From the NCBI RefSeq assembly GCF_014596085.1, contig NZ_JACCJY010000027.1:26476-90475 (forward strand): 64,000 bases of DNA, in the 5' to 3' direction. Below the pieces are notes generated by a model. It did no database searches. It was not told where the DNA came from and saw only the letters and a program-made list of their open reading frames with translations. This document shows, one piece after another, positions 44,995 through 52,640 of this stretch; position 1 is the stretch's first letter; each line of letters opens with the position of its first letter. Made by a program: the position numbers and the translations under genes. This DNA is from Azospirillum tabaci (lineage in GTDB: Bacteria; Pseudomonadota; Alphaproteobacteria; Azospirillales; Azospirillaceae).

Positions 44995-45927
44995 ATGGGT
45001 CTGCAACGCCGTCTTCTCCCCTCCATGAGCGCGCTCTCCGCCTTCGAGGCGGCGGCACGCACCGGCAGCTTCACCGCCGCGGCGCAGGAGCTGGCGCTGA
45101 CCCAGGGCGCCGTCAGCCGGCAGATCAAGGCGCTGGAGGACCAGCTCGGCGTCCCGCTGTTCGTGCGCCGCGACCAGCGCGTGACCCTGACCCCGGCCGG
45201 CGAATCCTACGCGACGGAGGTGCGGGAGGCGCTGCACCGGGTGGGGGCGGCGACGCTCCGGGTCATGACCGCGCCGCAAGGCGGCGTGCTGAAGCTGGCC
45301 GTGCTGCCGACCTTCGGCACGCGCTGGCTGGTGCCGCGCCTGCCGGCCTTCCAGGCGGCGCACCCGCAGGTCATCATCCATTTCATGACGAAGATGGAGC
45401 CCTTCGACTTCCGGTCGGAGGATCTGGACGCCGCCATTCATTTCGGCGCCGCCGACTGGCCCGGCGCCGTCTGCGAGCGGCTGATGGAGGAGGAGGTCCT
45501 GCCGCTCTGCGCCCCGTCCTTCCTGGCCGCTCATCCGATCCGCGCGGCGGCGGACCTCGTGGCGCTGCCGCTGCTGCACACCACCAGCCGCCCCGAGGCG
45601 TGGCGGGACTGGTTCGCCGCCCAGGGCATCGAGCGGCACGAGGGCGCCGGCATGTTCTTCGAGCAGTTCTCCACCACCGCCCAAGCGGCGATCACCGGGC
45701 TGGGGGTGGCGCTGCTGCCGACCCTGCTGGTGCAGGCGGAGATGCGGGACGGGTCTCTGGTCCCGGCGCTGGACCGGCCCTACCGGAACCCGGACCGCGC
45801 CTATCACCTCGTCCACCCGCCGTCGCGGGCGCACCACCCACCGCTGGTGGCGTTCCGGGAGTGGCTGCTGGGGGCGTGCGAAGCGGCGGATGAGATCGCC
45901 GCCGCGCGCACCGCCAACACACCGTGA
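44995..45927 (+). CDS. LysR-family regulator, GcvA type
   Basis: A 310-residue GcvA-like regulator: LRRLLPSMSALSAFEAAARTGSFTAAAQELALTQGAVSRQIKALEDQLG-like HTH (about 8-67; exact opening MGLQRRLLPS), then the effector domain. It is divergent from the ThDP-ALDH7 operon, its probable target. No ribosome site precedes ATG 44995, and the -10 element ends 9 bases before it. The mRNA may therefore be leaderless; ATG 45025 is an alternative but would cut off conserved residues. Confidence 0.92.
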   Translation: MGLQRRLLPSMSALSAFEAAARTGSFTAAAQELALTQGAVSRQIKALEDQLGVPLFVRRDQRVTLTPAGESYATEVREALHRVGAATLRVMTAPQGGVLKLAVLPTFGTRWLVPRLPAFQAAHPQVIIHFMTKMEPFDFRSEDLDAAIHFGAADWPGAVCERLMEEEVLPLCAPSFLAAHPIRAAADLVALPLLHTTSRPEAWRDWFAAQGIERHEGAGMFFEQFSTTAQAAITGLGVALLPTLLVQAEMRDGSLVPALDRPYRNPDRAYHLVHPPSRAHHPPLVAFREWLLGACEAADEIAAARTANTP

Positions 45928-46112
45928 GCCACGCCCGAAGCGCTTGAGAACACGGCGAAAACTCCCTCTCACAAGGTGGGGGAAGGGAAATGGGGCGGGA
46001 CGGCGTGCCTTCGTCAGGGCAGACAGGCCCTCTCCGTATGACGTTTTTGCTGCAATTTCATGACGCCCGGCGTTAAGAGAAAACGGCAGAACCGACCGAG
46101 AGAACCGTTTCC

Positions 46113-46760
46113 ATGCTGCTGCTGCGCGCCATCCGCTCCATGATGCCCAAGGAAGAGCGGGTCATTGAGCAATTCATCGAGCAGGCCCGCCACATCGTCG
46201 ACGCCGCCGCCGCCCTGGAAGCCGTCATGCAGGCCGGTCCGGACGAGCGCGCCGACCGCACCGCCGCTTTGAAGCGGATCGAGAAGGACGCCGACCGCAT
46301 CGCCAAGGACGCCGGCCGCGGGCTGCACCGCACCTTCATCACCCCCTTCGACCGGTCGGAGATCCAGGCGCTGATCAACGCGCTGGACGACTGCATCGAC
46401 CTGATGGACGAGGTTCCGCGCCTCGCCGCGCTCTACGGCATCGAGACCTTCGACGACCGGATGATGCGCATGGCGGCGATCGGCCGCCGCCAAGCGGCCC
46501 TGCTGTCCGAGGTCATGCCGCTGTTGACCCGCATCACCGTCAATGCCGACCGCATCCTGCACATCTGCGGCCAGATCTCCGACTTGGAGGACGAGGCCGA
46601 CGAGATCCTGCGCGACGCCATGAAATCCCTTATTGCCGAACGACCGGAGATGATCGACTTCCTGGGCCGCCGCGAACTCTATGAGCTGCTGGAAGCCGTC
46701 ACCGACCGCTGCGACGACGTGGGCGACCTGATCGAAGGGATCACCCTGGATCAGGCATAA
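46113..46760 (+). CDS. PhoU-like DUF47 protein
   Basis: A 215-residue helical protein. The family pattern is VIEQFIEQARHIVDAAAALEAVM, LKRIEKDADRIAKDAGRGLHRTFITPFDRSEIQALINALDDCIDLMDEV, with a repeat in the second half (ADRILHICGQISDLEDEADEILRDAMK). DUF47 proteins bind metal clusters and are usually encoded just before a low-affinity phosphate (Pit) transporter. Here no pit gene follows; the next gene is convergent. Its partner is therefore elsewhere or lost. No clear Pho box was seen in the 185-base region upstream, which otherwise holds nothing. Confidence 0.9.
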   Translation: MLLLRAIRSMMPKEERVIEQFIEQARHIVDAAAALEAVMQAGPDERADRTAALKRIEKDADRIAKDAGRGLHRTFITPFDRSEIQALINALDDCIDLMDEVPRLAALYGIETFDDRMMRMAAIGRRQAALLSEVMPLLTRITVNADRILHICGQISDLEDEADEILRDAMKSLIAERPEMIDFLGRRELYELLEAVTDRCDDVGDLIEGITLDQA

Positions 46761-46826
46761 GGGCGCTTTCCAGTGTTGGGCGGGGGATCGAAAACCGCTC
46801 CCCCGGTCCCTTGCTCGGATTTGACT

Positions 46827-47591
46827 TCAAACCTGGGCCATGCCGCCGTCGGCGAACAGCTCCACGCCGTTGACGAAACTGCTGTCGTCGGACGCCAGGA
46901 AGACGGCGGCCTTGGCGATTTCGTCGGGATCGCCGACACGGCCCAGCGGCACCTGTCCAGCCAGATAATCCACCAGCCCCTGCTGCTGAGCCGCGTCCGG
47001 GCCGGCCAGTTCGACCAGACCCGGCGTGCGGATCGGACCGGGGCTGAGCGTGTTGACGCGGATGCCGCGGTCCTTCAGGTCCAGAATCCAACTGCGGGCG
47101 AAGTTGCGCACCGCCGCCTTGCTGGCGCTGTAGACGCTGAAGGCCGCCGTGCCCATGCTGCCGGCGGTGGACCCGGCGAGGATCACCGACGCGCCCCGGC
47201 CGAGCAGCGGCAGGGCCTTCTGTACGGTGAACAGCACGCCCTTCACATTGCGGTTGAACGTGTCCTCATACTGCTCCTCCGTGATGGCGCCCAGCGGCAG
47301 CATGCCGCCGCCGCCAGCGTTGGCGTACAGCACGTCGAGACGGCCCGCCTCGCTCTGGATCTGGGCATAGAGCCGGTCGAGATTGGCCAGATTGGACGAG
47401 TCGGCCTGCACCCCCGTCGCCGTGCCGCCGGCGTCCCGGATCGCCGCAACCGCGTCCTCCAGTTCGGACCGGCGGCGGCCGGTGAGATAGACGACGGCGC
47501 CTTCGGCGGCGAAGCGCTTGGCCGCGGCGAGGCCGATGCCGCTGGTGGCGCCGGTGACGAGGGCGATCTTGCCGTCAAGCTTGCGTGACAT
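46827..47591 (-). CDS. Short-chain dehydrogenase/reductase
   Basis: A 254-residue classical SDR. The NAD(P) motif is GATSGIGLAAAKRF and the structural NAG motif is NAGGGG. The catalytic Ser lies in AGSTAGSM and Tyr/Lys in YSASK. The C-terminal signature ELFADGGMAQV is intact. The Arg after the first strand region (TGRRRSEL) suggests NADPH preference. Divergent from a LysR regulator 96-102 bases away that probably controls it. Substrate unknown; likely a quinone or carbonyl compound. Confidence 0.9.
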   Translation of the reverse strand: MSRKLDGKIALVTGATSGIGLAAAKRFAAEGAVVYLTGRRRSELEDAVAAIRDAGGTATGVQADSSNLANLDRLYAQIQSEAGRLDVLYANAGGGGMLPLGAITEEQYEDTFNRNVKGVLFTVQKALPLLGRGASVILAGSTAGSMGTAAFSVYSASKAAVRNFARSWILDLKDRGIRVNTLSPGPIRTPGLVELAGPDAAQQQGLVDYLAGQVPLGRVGDPDEIAKAAVFLASDDSSFVNGVELFADGGMAQV

Positions 47592-47693
47592 CCGAAGTCT
47601 CCTTGGCGTGGGTCATTGGCTGATCACAAAGCTATCGACGGCCGCATCATGTCGAAATAGAAACGACTGAAAACCATCGTTGCAGGATTGGCG

Positions 47694-48626
47694 ATGTCGA
47701 AGCTGCCGGATTTCGAAGGCTTGGCGATGTTCGCCAAGGTGGTGGAGGAGCGCTCCTTCGCCGGTGCGGCCCGCGCCATGGGGGTGTCGGTCGCCACGGT
47801 GTCGCGCGCGGTCGGCCGGCTGGAGGAGCGGTTGGGCGGACGGATGTTCAACCGCACCTCGCGCCGGCTGGCCTTGACCGATTTCGGCCATTCCCTGGCC
47901 GAGCGCGCGATGCGCCTCTATGACGAGGCGGAGGCGGTCGAGAACGCGGCGCGCGAGTTGTCCAGCCGCCCGCGCGGTCTGATCCGTCTGGCGGTGCCGA
48001 TGTCGTTCGGGCTGCGTTGGGTGGCGCCCCTGCTGCCGGACTTCTTCCGGCTCTATCCGGAGATTTCCATCGACCTGCATCTGAGCGACGCGACCGTCGA
48101 TCTGGTGGGCGAAGGCTTCGACGCCGCGCTGCGGATCGCCGTGCTTCCGGACAGTTCGCTGGTGGCCCGGCGGTTGTGCCCCATCGCTCCCATCGTTCTT
48201 GCCGCCCCCAGCTACATCGCCCGCCATGGCCTGCCCCGGCATCCGCGTGACCTGAAGGACCACCATTGCCTGGGCTACGCGTACCGGCGGCGGCAGGACA
48301 TCTGGCACTTCACCAACGGCGCCGGCGAGGAGGAAAGCGTGACGCCGTCCGGCCCGCTGCGCGTCACCAACGCCGACGCCCTGGTGCCGATGCTGCTGGA
48401 GGGCTTGGCGATCGCCGAACTGCCGGAGTTCATGGCCGCGGAGCATCTGGCGAACGGGCGGCTGACCGCCATCCTGACCGACTGGTCGCTGCCGAAAGGG
48501 GGGCTCTACTTCGTCACGCCGTCGGCCCGCACACGCCCGGCGAAGGTTGGGGTTCTGGGCGACTTCTTCGTCGAGCGCCTGTCGGAGCCGGCATGGCGGC
48601 GGTCCGTCGAGGCGGCCAAGAGCTAA
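47694..48626 (+). CDS. LysR-family regulator divergent to the SDR
   Basis: A 310-residue LysR protein of the PA14_22550/DhcR-like group that often neighbours oxidoreductases. HTH: FAGAARAMGVSVATVSRAVGRLEERLGGRMFNRTSRRLALT. I chose ATG 47694, preceded by AGGA. The effector-binding domain is complete (RGLIRLAVPMSFGLRWVAPLL to the end). Control of the SDR gene through the 100-base shared region is inferred from layout. Confidence 0.9.
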   Translation: MSKLPDFEGLAMFAKVVEERSFAGAARAMGVSVATVSRAVGRLEERLGGRMFNRTSRRLALTDFGHSLAERAMRLYDEAEAVENAARELSSRPRGLIRLAVPMSFGLRWVAPLLPDFFRLYPEISIDLHLSDATVDLVGEGFDAALRIAVLPDSSLVARRLCPIAPIVLAAPSYIARHGLPRHPRDLKDHHCLGYAYRRRQDIWHFTNGAGEEESVTPSGPLRVTNADALVPMLLEGLAIAELPEFMAAEHLANGRLTAILTDWSLPKGGLYFVTPSARTRPAKVGVLGDFFVERLSEPAWRRSVEAAKS

Positions 48627-48712
48627 CACGCTCCGGTTATGGTTAACGGTACATAAACCAATTCACGGCTAATTTCGAAGCATCGCCGCTCCGATCCCGA
48701 GAGATTGCCACC

Positions 48713-49918
48713 GTGAAGCTGCGCCTCGTCACCGCCGCCGCCCTTTGCGCCTTCCTCGCGATCCCGGGGGGCATGACCACCGGACGGAGCGCACAGGCGG
48801 CAGGCGACACCACCCCCTACGGGCACAGCACGGAGGCGGAGGAGGTCGACCGCTTCGTCCGGGCGCTGCGCACCATCCGCAGCCAGTATGTCGAGCCGCT
48901 GACCGACCGCGAGCTGGTGGACATCGCCATCAAGGCCATGGCCGAGCGGGACCGCTACTCCGCCTATCTGGACGATGGCGAATACCGGCAGCTGCAGGCG
49001 TCGAACGACGGCGCCTTCGCCGGGCTGGGCATCCGCTACGAGGCCCACGGCACCCGCGTCCGCATCGCCGAGACCGTTCCCGAGTCCCCCGCGGAGGCCG
49101 CCGGTCTGCGTTCCGGCGACGTGATCCTGGCGGTGGACCAGCAGCCGGTGGGCGGGGCGGAGCTGGCGACCGTCAAGCAGATGCTGAGCGGGCCGGAAGG
49201 GGCGGCGGTGTCGCTGACCGTCCTGCGCGCCGGGACGCCGGACCCCTTCGAGGTCAGCGTGGTCCGCGGCAAGCTGCGCATCCCCTCGGTCCGGCTGGCC
49301 GCCGTCGGGACGGTGGGCTACATCCGCATCACCCGCTTCGACCGCCAGACCGCCACCGGGGTCAGCACGGCCATCCGCTCGCTGCGCGAGCGGATCGGGC
49401 CGGACATCGGCGGTTTCATCATCGATGTGCGCGACAATCCCGGCGGGCTGGTGCAGGCGAGCGTTCGCGTCGCCGACGCCTTCCTCGACAAGGGCACGAT
49501 CCTGACCGCCCGCGGCCCCGGGCGCGGGGCGGACAAGACCTACGCCGCCACCCCCGGCGACGAGACGGACGGCCTGCCGCTGGTGGTGTTGGTCAACGCG
49601 AAATCCGCCTCCGCCGCGGAGATCCTGACCGGGGCACTGAAAGACCACCGGCGCGCCACGGTGATCGGCACGAAGACCTTCGGCAAAGGGATCATCCAGA
49701 GCGTCATCCCTTTCGACAGCGGGGCGCTGAAGCTGACCACGGCGCGCTACTACACGCCGTCGGGCCAGTCCATTCACCAGATCGGCATCCAGCCCGACGA
49801 GACCATTGCGGAGCCGGCCGCGGAAGACGGCCAATCCGCCCTACCCTCCGGCGGCATACCCAGCGCGGCCAACGATCAGGCCTTCGCCCGCGCGCTGTCC
49901 ATCCTCCGGCCTCGCTGA
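48713..49918 (+). CDS. S41-family carboxy-terminal processing protease (CtpA-like)
   Basis: A 401-residue protein from GTG 48713. Signal peptide (LVTAAALCAFLAIPGGMTTG) with periplasmic mature part. A PDZ domain at about 95-175 has GLGIRYEAHGTRVRIAETVPESPAEAAGLRSGDVILAV. The S41 catalytic domain contains the nucleophile Ser in AKSASAAEIL and general-base Lys in GTKTFGKGIIQ. It cleaves C-termini of periplasmic or membrane proteins and envelope hydrolases. It is short for the family and lacks the long C-terminal DUF3340 region, as expected for the CtpA rather than the Prc group. Confidence 0.93.
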   Translation: MKLRLVTAAALCAFLAIPGGMTTGRSAQAAGDTTPYGHSTEAEEVDRFVRALRTIRSQYVEPLTDRELVDIAIKAMAERDRYSAYLDDGEYRQLQASNDGAFAGLGIRYEAHGTRVRIAETVPESPAEAAGLRSGDVILAVDQQPVGGAELATVKQMLSGPEGAAVSLTVLRAGTPDPFEVSVVRGKLRIPSVRLAAVGTVGYIRITRFDRQTATGVSTAIRSLRERIGPDIGGFIIDVRDNPGGLVQASVRVADAFLDKGTILTARGPGRGADKTYAATPGDETDGLPLVVLVNAKSASAAEILTGALKDHRRATVIGTKTFGKGIIQSVIPFDSGALKLTTARYYTPSGQSIHQIGIQPDETIAEPAAEDGQSALPSGGIPSAANDQAFARALSILRPR

Positions 49919-49937
49919 CTGGAGCCCCGCCGACGGA

Positions 49938-50111
49938 TCAGAAGATCACCTCGCCGGCCAGCAGGGCGAGCACCAGGAAAACCAGGAAGATGATCAGCGC
50001 GATCCCGAAGAGGATCTTCGCGACTCCCGCGGTGGCCGACGACACGTTGGTGAAGCCGAGCGCGCCGGCAACCAGCGAAACCACGAAAAAGATCAACGCC
50101 CATTTCAGCAT
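49938..50111 (-). CDS. DUF1328 small membrane protein (YtjA-like)
   Basis: 57 residues from ATG 50111 with two hydrophobic helices (MLKWALIFFVVSLVAGALGF and AKILFGIALIIFLVFLVLALLAG). This is the complete DUF1328 family pattern. The family is common in proteobacteria and often stress-induced; molecular function unknown. An EcfG-type promoter (GGAAC-N17-GTT) lies 50-75 bases upstream. Confidence 0.9.
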   Translation of the reverse strand: MLKWALIFFVVSLVAGALGFTNVSSATAGVAKILFGIALIIFLVFLVLALLAGEVIF

Positions 50112-50162
50112 GGACCGCTCCTGCGTTTCCCAGAACCCAGCCGGCACGTCCGGCAGGGAAGG

Positions 50163-50187
50163 AACCTCACGGACCGCCGCGGGTTCC
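50163..50187 (-). promoter_or_regulatory. EcfG-type general stress promoter of the DUF1328 gene
   Basis: On the minus strand GGAAC (50183-50187) and GTT (50163-50165) are separated by 17 bases, matching the alphaproteobacterial EcfG consensus GGAAC-N16/17-(C)GTT. Confidence 0.65.
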
Positions 50188-50258
50188 AGCACCGGCCTCT
50201 CCGGCTCTCCCTATTCGTCCGGGTCCGGAATTCCGCAGGATGGCCGTTCCGTTGCGGG

Positions 50259-50588
50259 TTACCACCCGGTGCCCGAGCGGTTCGGCAGGGATTGGCGCGT
50301 CATGCCCTGGTCCATGCCGGACTCGTTGGGCGACCGCGTGCGGCTTTGCGGCTCGCTCACGCCCGACCCGCTGTAAGGACCGCCGCTGTAGGGACCGGGG
50401 CTGGAACTGGTCGCGTTCGGATTGACGTTCGGCTCGTCCACGCCCTGGCTGCCGGACGTGCCACCGCCCGTGAGGCCGCTGCCAGAACCGCCGCTGTTCA
50501 TCCCGCTGCTGCTCGTTCCGCCGCCGTCCATGCCCGAACAGGCGGCCAGAAGCATCGCGGCCGACGCCGCGATCATCAGATTGCGCAT
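50259..50588 (-). CDS. Small glycine/serine-rich lipoprotein
   Basis: A 109-residue protein from ATG 50588. The lipoprotein signal MRNLMIAASAAMLLAAC has lipobox LAAC (acylated Cys17). The mature chain is low-complexity (Gly, Ser, Asn, Pro) with GPYSGGPYSGSG. Ser at +2 suggests outer-membrane sorting. Sequence upstream and its first codons are duplicated at 38.7-38.87 kb, where the gene is broken. An EcfG-type promoter precedes it. Function unknown; an envelope stress component is plausible. Confidence 0.8.
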   Translation of the reverse strand: MRNLMIAASAAMLLAACSGMDGGGTSSSGMNSGGSGSGLTGGGTSGSQGVDEPNVNPNATSSSPGPYSGGPYSGSGVSEPQSRTRSPNESGMDQGMTRQSLPNRSGTGW

Positions 50589-50631
50589 GTCGCACTCCCT
50601 ACGCTGATGTCTTGAAGGTACAGCCCTTCTC

Positions 50632-50656
50632 AACTGGCCCCGTCGGGGAGGGTTCC
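50632..50656 (-). promoter_or_regulatory. EcfG-type promoter of the lipoprotein gene
   Basis: GGAAC (50652-50656) and GTT (50632-50634) on the minus strand, 17 bases apart, about 45 bases before ATG 50588. The duplicate at 38.7 kb has the same block but with GTG instead of GTT. Confidence 0.65.
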
Positions 50657-50713
50657 GATTTCGGGAGCCACGCATCGAACGCTGCGCGGCTCCGCCCGGC
50701 AAGACTCAGCCTT

Positions 50714-50855
50714 TCAGCGTCCGGCCGCCTGGCGGCGCAGGGCCTTCAATCCGTCGAACCGGGCGGTGACGTCGCGCATGACCGCCGCCACCCCCAGCGT
50801 CGCCCCGTCGGCGTCCTTCAGCGGCACGATGATGAACCCCACCGGAACGCGGAAG
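50714..50855 (-). pseudogene. 3' fragment of a PAS-domain gene
   Basis: In the minus frame this reads ...GFIIVPLKDADGATLGVAAVMRDVTARFDGLKALRRQAAGR and stop, nearly identical to the last 43 residues of the intact PAS protein at 38250-38675. The first two thirds of the gene are missing. The similarity continues past the stop into the lipoprotein leader. Truncation coincides with a palindrome-rich block at 50876-50940. Confidence 0.85.
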
Positions 50856-50875
50856 CTGCGGTAAGAGCACGACAG

Positions 50876-50940
50876 ATCAATGCGATAGCATTGATTGAAA
50901 GGGTGATACGGACGAAGCCCTCAGGCGCCGGCCGTATCAC
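50876..50940. repeat. Palindromic repeat element (REP/MITE-like)
   Basis: Two dyads: ATCAATGC-GATA-GCATTGAT (50876-50895) and GTGATACGG (50903-50911) with CCGTATCAC (50932-50940). It lies between the truncated PAS gene and the end of the hybrid kinase. It may be a dispersed palindromic element whose arrival broke the PAS copy, and it may act as a terminator. Only one copy was seen in the window. Confidence 0.5.
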
Positions 50941-50963
50941 ACCCGCTAACCTGACGGCACCCG

Positions 50964-52631
50964 TCAGGCCGAGTCCCCGTCCAGCATGCCGCGGACCGTA
51001 ATCTGCAACGTGTCCACACCGACCGGCTTGCTGAGCATCCGCGTGCCCGGTCCCAGGCTGTCCGCTTCGAGAGCGGCGTAATGCGCATAGCCTGTCACGA
51101 AAAGCACCCTCAACCCAGGGCGAAGCCCGCGCGCGATGTCCGCCAGATCCCGCCCGGTCATTCCGGGCAGCCCGACGTCGGTGACCAGGAGGTTGATCGC
51201 CGCGTCCGACTCCAGGATCCGGATCGCCGCTTCGGGTTCGGCGGCTTGCAGGACCTGATATCCCTGCCCTTCCAGCGCCTCGACCCACAGCATCAGGACG
51301 AGGGCCTCGTCCTCGACCACCAGAATGGTTTCATCGTTGCGGAACGGGTCCTGCGGCTCCGGTTCCGGAACGGAAACCGGCGTGTCGGCGCCGTCCACGC
51401 CGTCGTGCTGCGGCAGGTACAGGCTGACGGTGGTGCCGTGGCCGGGTTGCGACCGGATGGCCGCGTGTCCGCCCGATTGACGGGCGAAGCCATAGAGTTG
51501 GCTCAGCCCGAGGCCGGTGCCCTGGCCGATCGGCTTGGTCGTGAAGAAGGGTTCGAACGCCCGCTCCAGCACGTCCGGCGCCATCCCGCTTCCGGTATCG
51601 GTGATGCGGAGCAGGACGTAGCGGCCGGAAAGGATGTCCCCCTGCGCGTCGGAGACGGTCTCGTCCAGAACGGCGTTGCTCGTCTCGACGCGCAGGCGCC
51701 CGCCGTCCGGCATGGCGTCGCGGGCGTTGATGGCGAGGTTGAGCAGGGCGCTTTCGACCTGATTGGCGTCCGCCCAGGTCCGCCAAAGCCCGTCGGCCAG
51801 CACCGTCTCCACCCGGATCGATTCGCCGACGGACTGTTGGATCAGGCCGCTCATGGCGGCGACCAGGGCGTTCAGGTCCAGGCTGCGGGGCGTCAGCGGC
51901 TGACGCCGGGCGAAGGCCAGAAGATGCCGGGTGAGCGCCGCGGCGCGGTCGCCCGCCGTGATGGCCATGGAGACGTGCCGCAGCAGCGGTTCGTCGGCGG
52001 ACAGCGCGCCCCGCAGCAGGTGCAGGTTGCCGAGCATGACCTGCAGCAGGTTGTTGAAGTCGTGGGCGATCCCGCCGGTGAGCTGACCGACCGCCTCCAT
52101 CTTCTGCGCCTGCTGCAACGCCTCCTCGGCCTTCCGGCGTTCCCGCATCTCGGCCTGCAGGGACCGGGTGCGCTCCGCCACCCGGCCTTCCAGCTCGTCG
52201 TTGGCCCGCTCGATGTCGGCCAGAAGCGTCCGCGTGCGGTATTGGCGCAGGCGGGTCCGCGCCGCGGACTGCGCCGCGCTTTGCAGGGCTTCGGCGTGCA
52301 GGGGCGGGTCCAGCAGCGTGACGTTGCCGAGCCGCTGGAACTGCGCCCAGCGCGCCTTGCTGGCGGACCGGTTGCCACGCGCGGTGAGCACCAGAACCGG
52401 CAGGTCCGACCAGGGCGGCTGGGCCTCCAAACAGGCGACCAGAGGCTCCATCGCCACCCCCAGCAACGCGCCTTCGGAGAGGATCAGGGCCGTGACGTCC
52501 CTCGCCAAGCCATCGCACACGGCCGGCAGATCGGTGCAGACCTGCGTGGTCAGGCCGACCTCGTCCAACACGAGGCGGATGACCTCCGCGTCCCGGCCCT
52601 GCGGGGCGAGCACGAGAATCGGGGCGTCCAT
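50964..52631 (-). CDS. Hybrid histidine kinase partnered with KaiC-like ATPase
   Basis: A 555-residue soluble kinase. Residues 1-125 are a receiver-like domain without an obvious phospho-acceptor context. A coiled linker leads to the H-box QKMEAVGQLTGGIAHDFNNLLQ, and ATP-binding motifs NLAINARDAM, DTGSGM and GTGLGLSQ follow. The C-terminal receiver (about 435-550) has Asp in LLVTDVGLPGMTG. The order kinase-receiver implies phosphotransfer to another protein. It starts 9 bases after the KaiC-like gene, in the same operon, so the two probably signal together. Confidence 0.92.
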   Translation of the reverse strand: MDAPILVLAPQGRDAEVIRLVLDEVGLTTQVCTDLPAVCDGLARDVTALILSEGALLGVAMEPLVACLEAQPPWSDLPVLVLTARGNRSASKARWAQFQRLGNVTLLDPPLHAEALQSAAQSAARTRLRQYRTRTLLADIERANDELEGRVAERTRSLQAEMRERRKAEEALQQAQKMEAVGQLTGGIAHDFNNLLQVMLGNLHLLRGALSADEPLLRHVSMAITAGDRAAALTRHLLAFARRQPLTPRSLDLNALVAAMSGLIQQSVGESIRVETVLADGLWRTWADANQVESALLNLAINARDAMPDGGRLRVETSNAVLDETVSDAQGDILSGRYVLLRITDTGSGMAPDVLERAFEPFFTTKPIGQGTGLGLSQLYGFARQSGGHAAIRSQPGHGTTVSLYLPQHDGVDGADTPVSVPEPEPQDPFRNDETILVVEDEALVLMLWVEALEGQGYQVLQAAEPEAAIRILESDAAINLLVTDVGLPGMTGRDLADIARGLRPGLRVLFVTGYAHYAALEADSLGPGTRMLSKPVGVDTLQITVRGMLDGDSA

Positions 52632-52640
52632 GCGCTGCGG

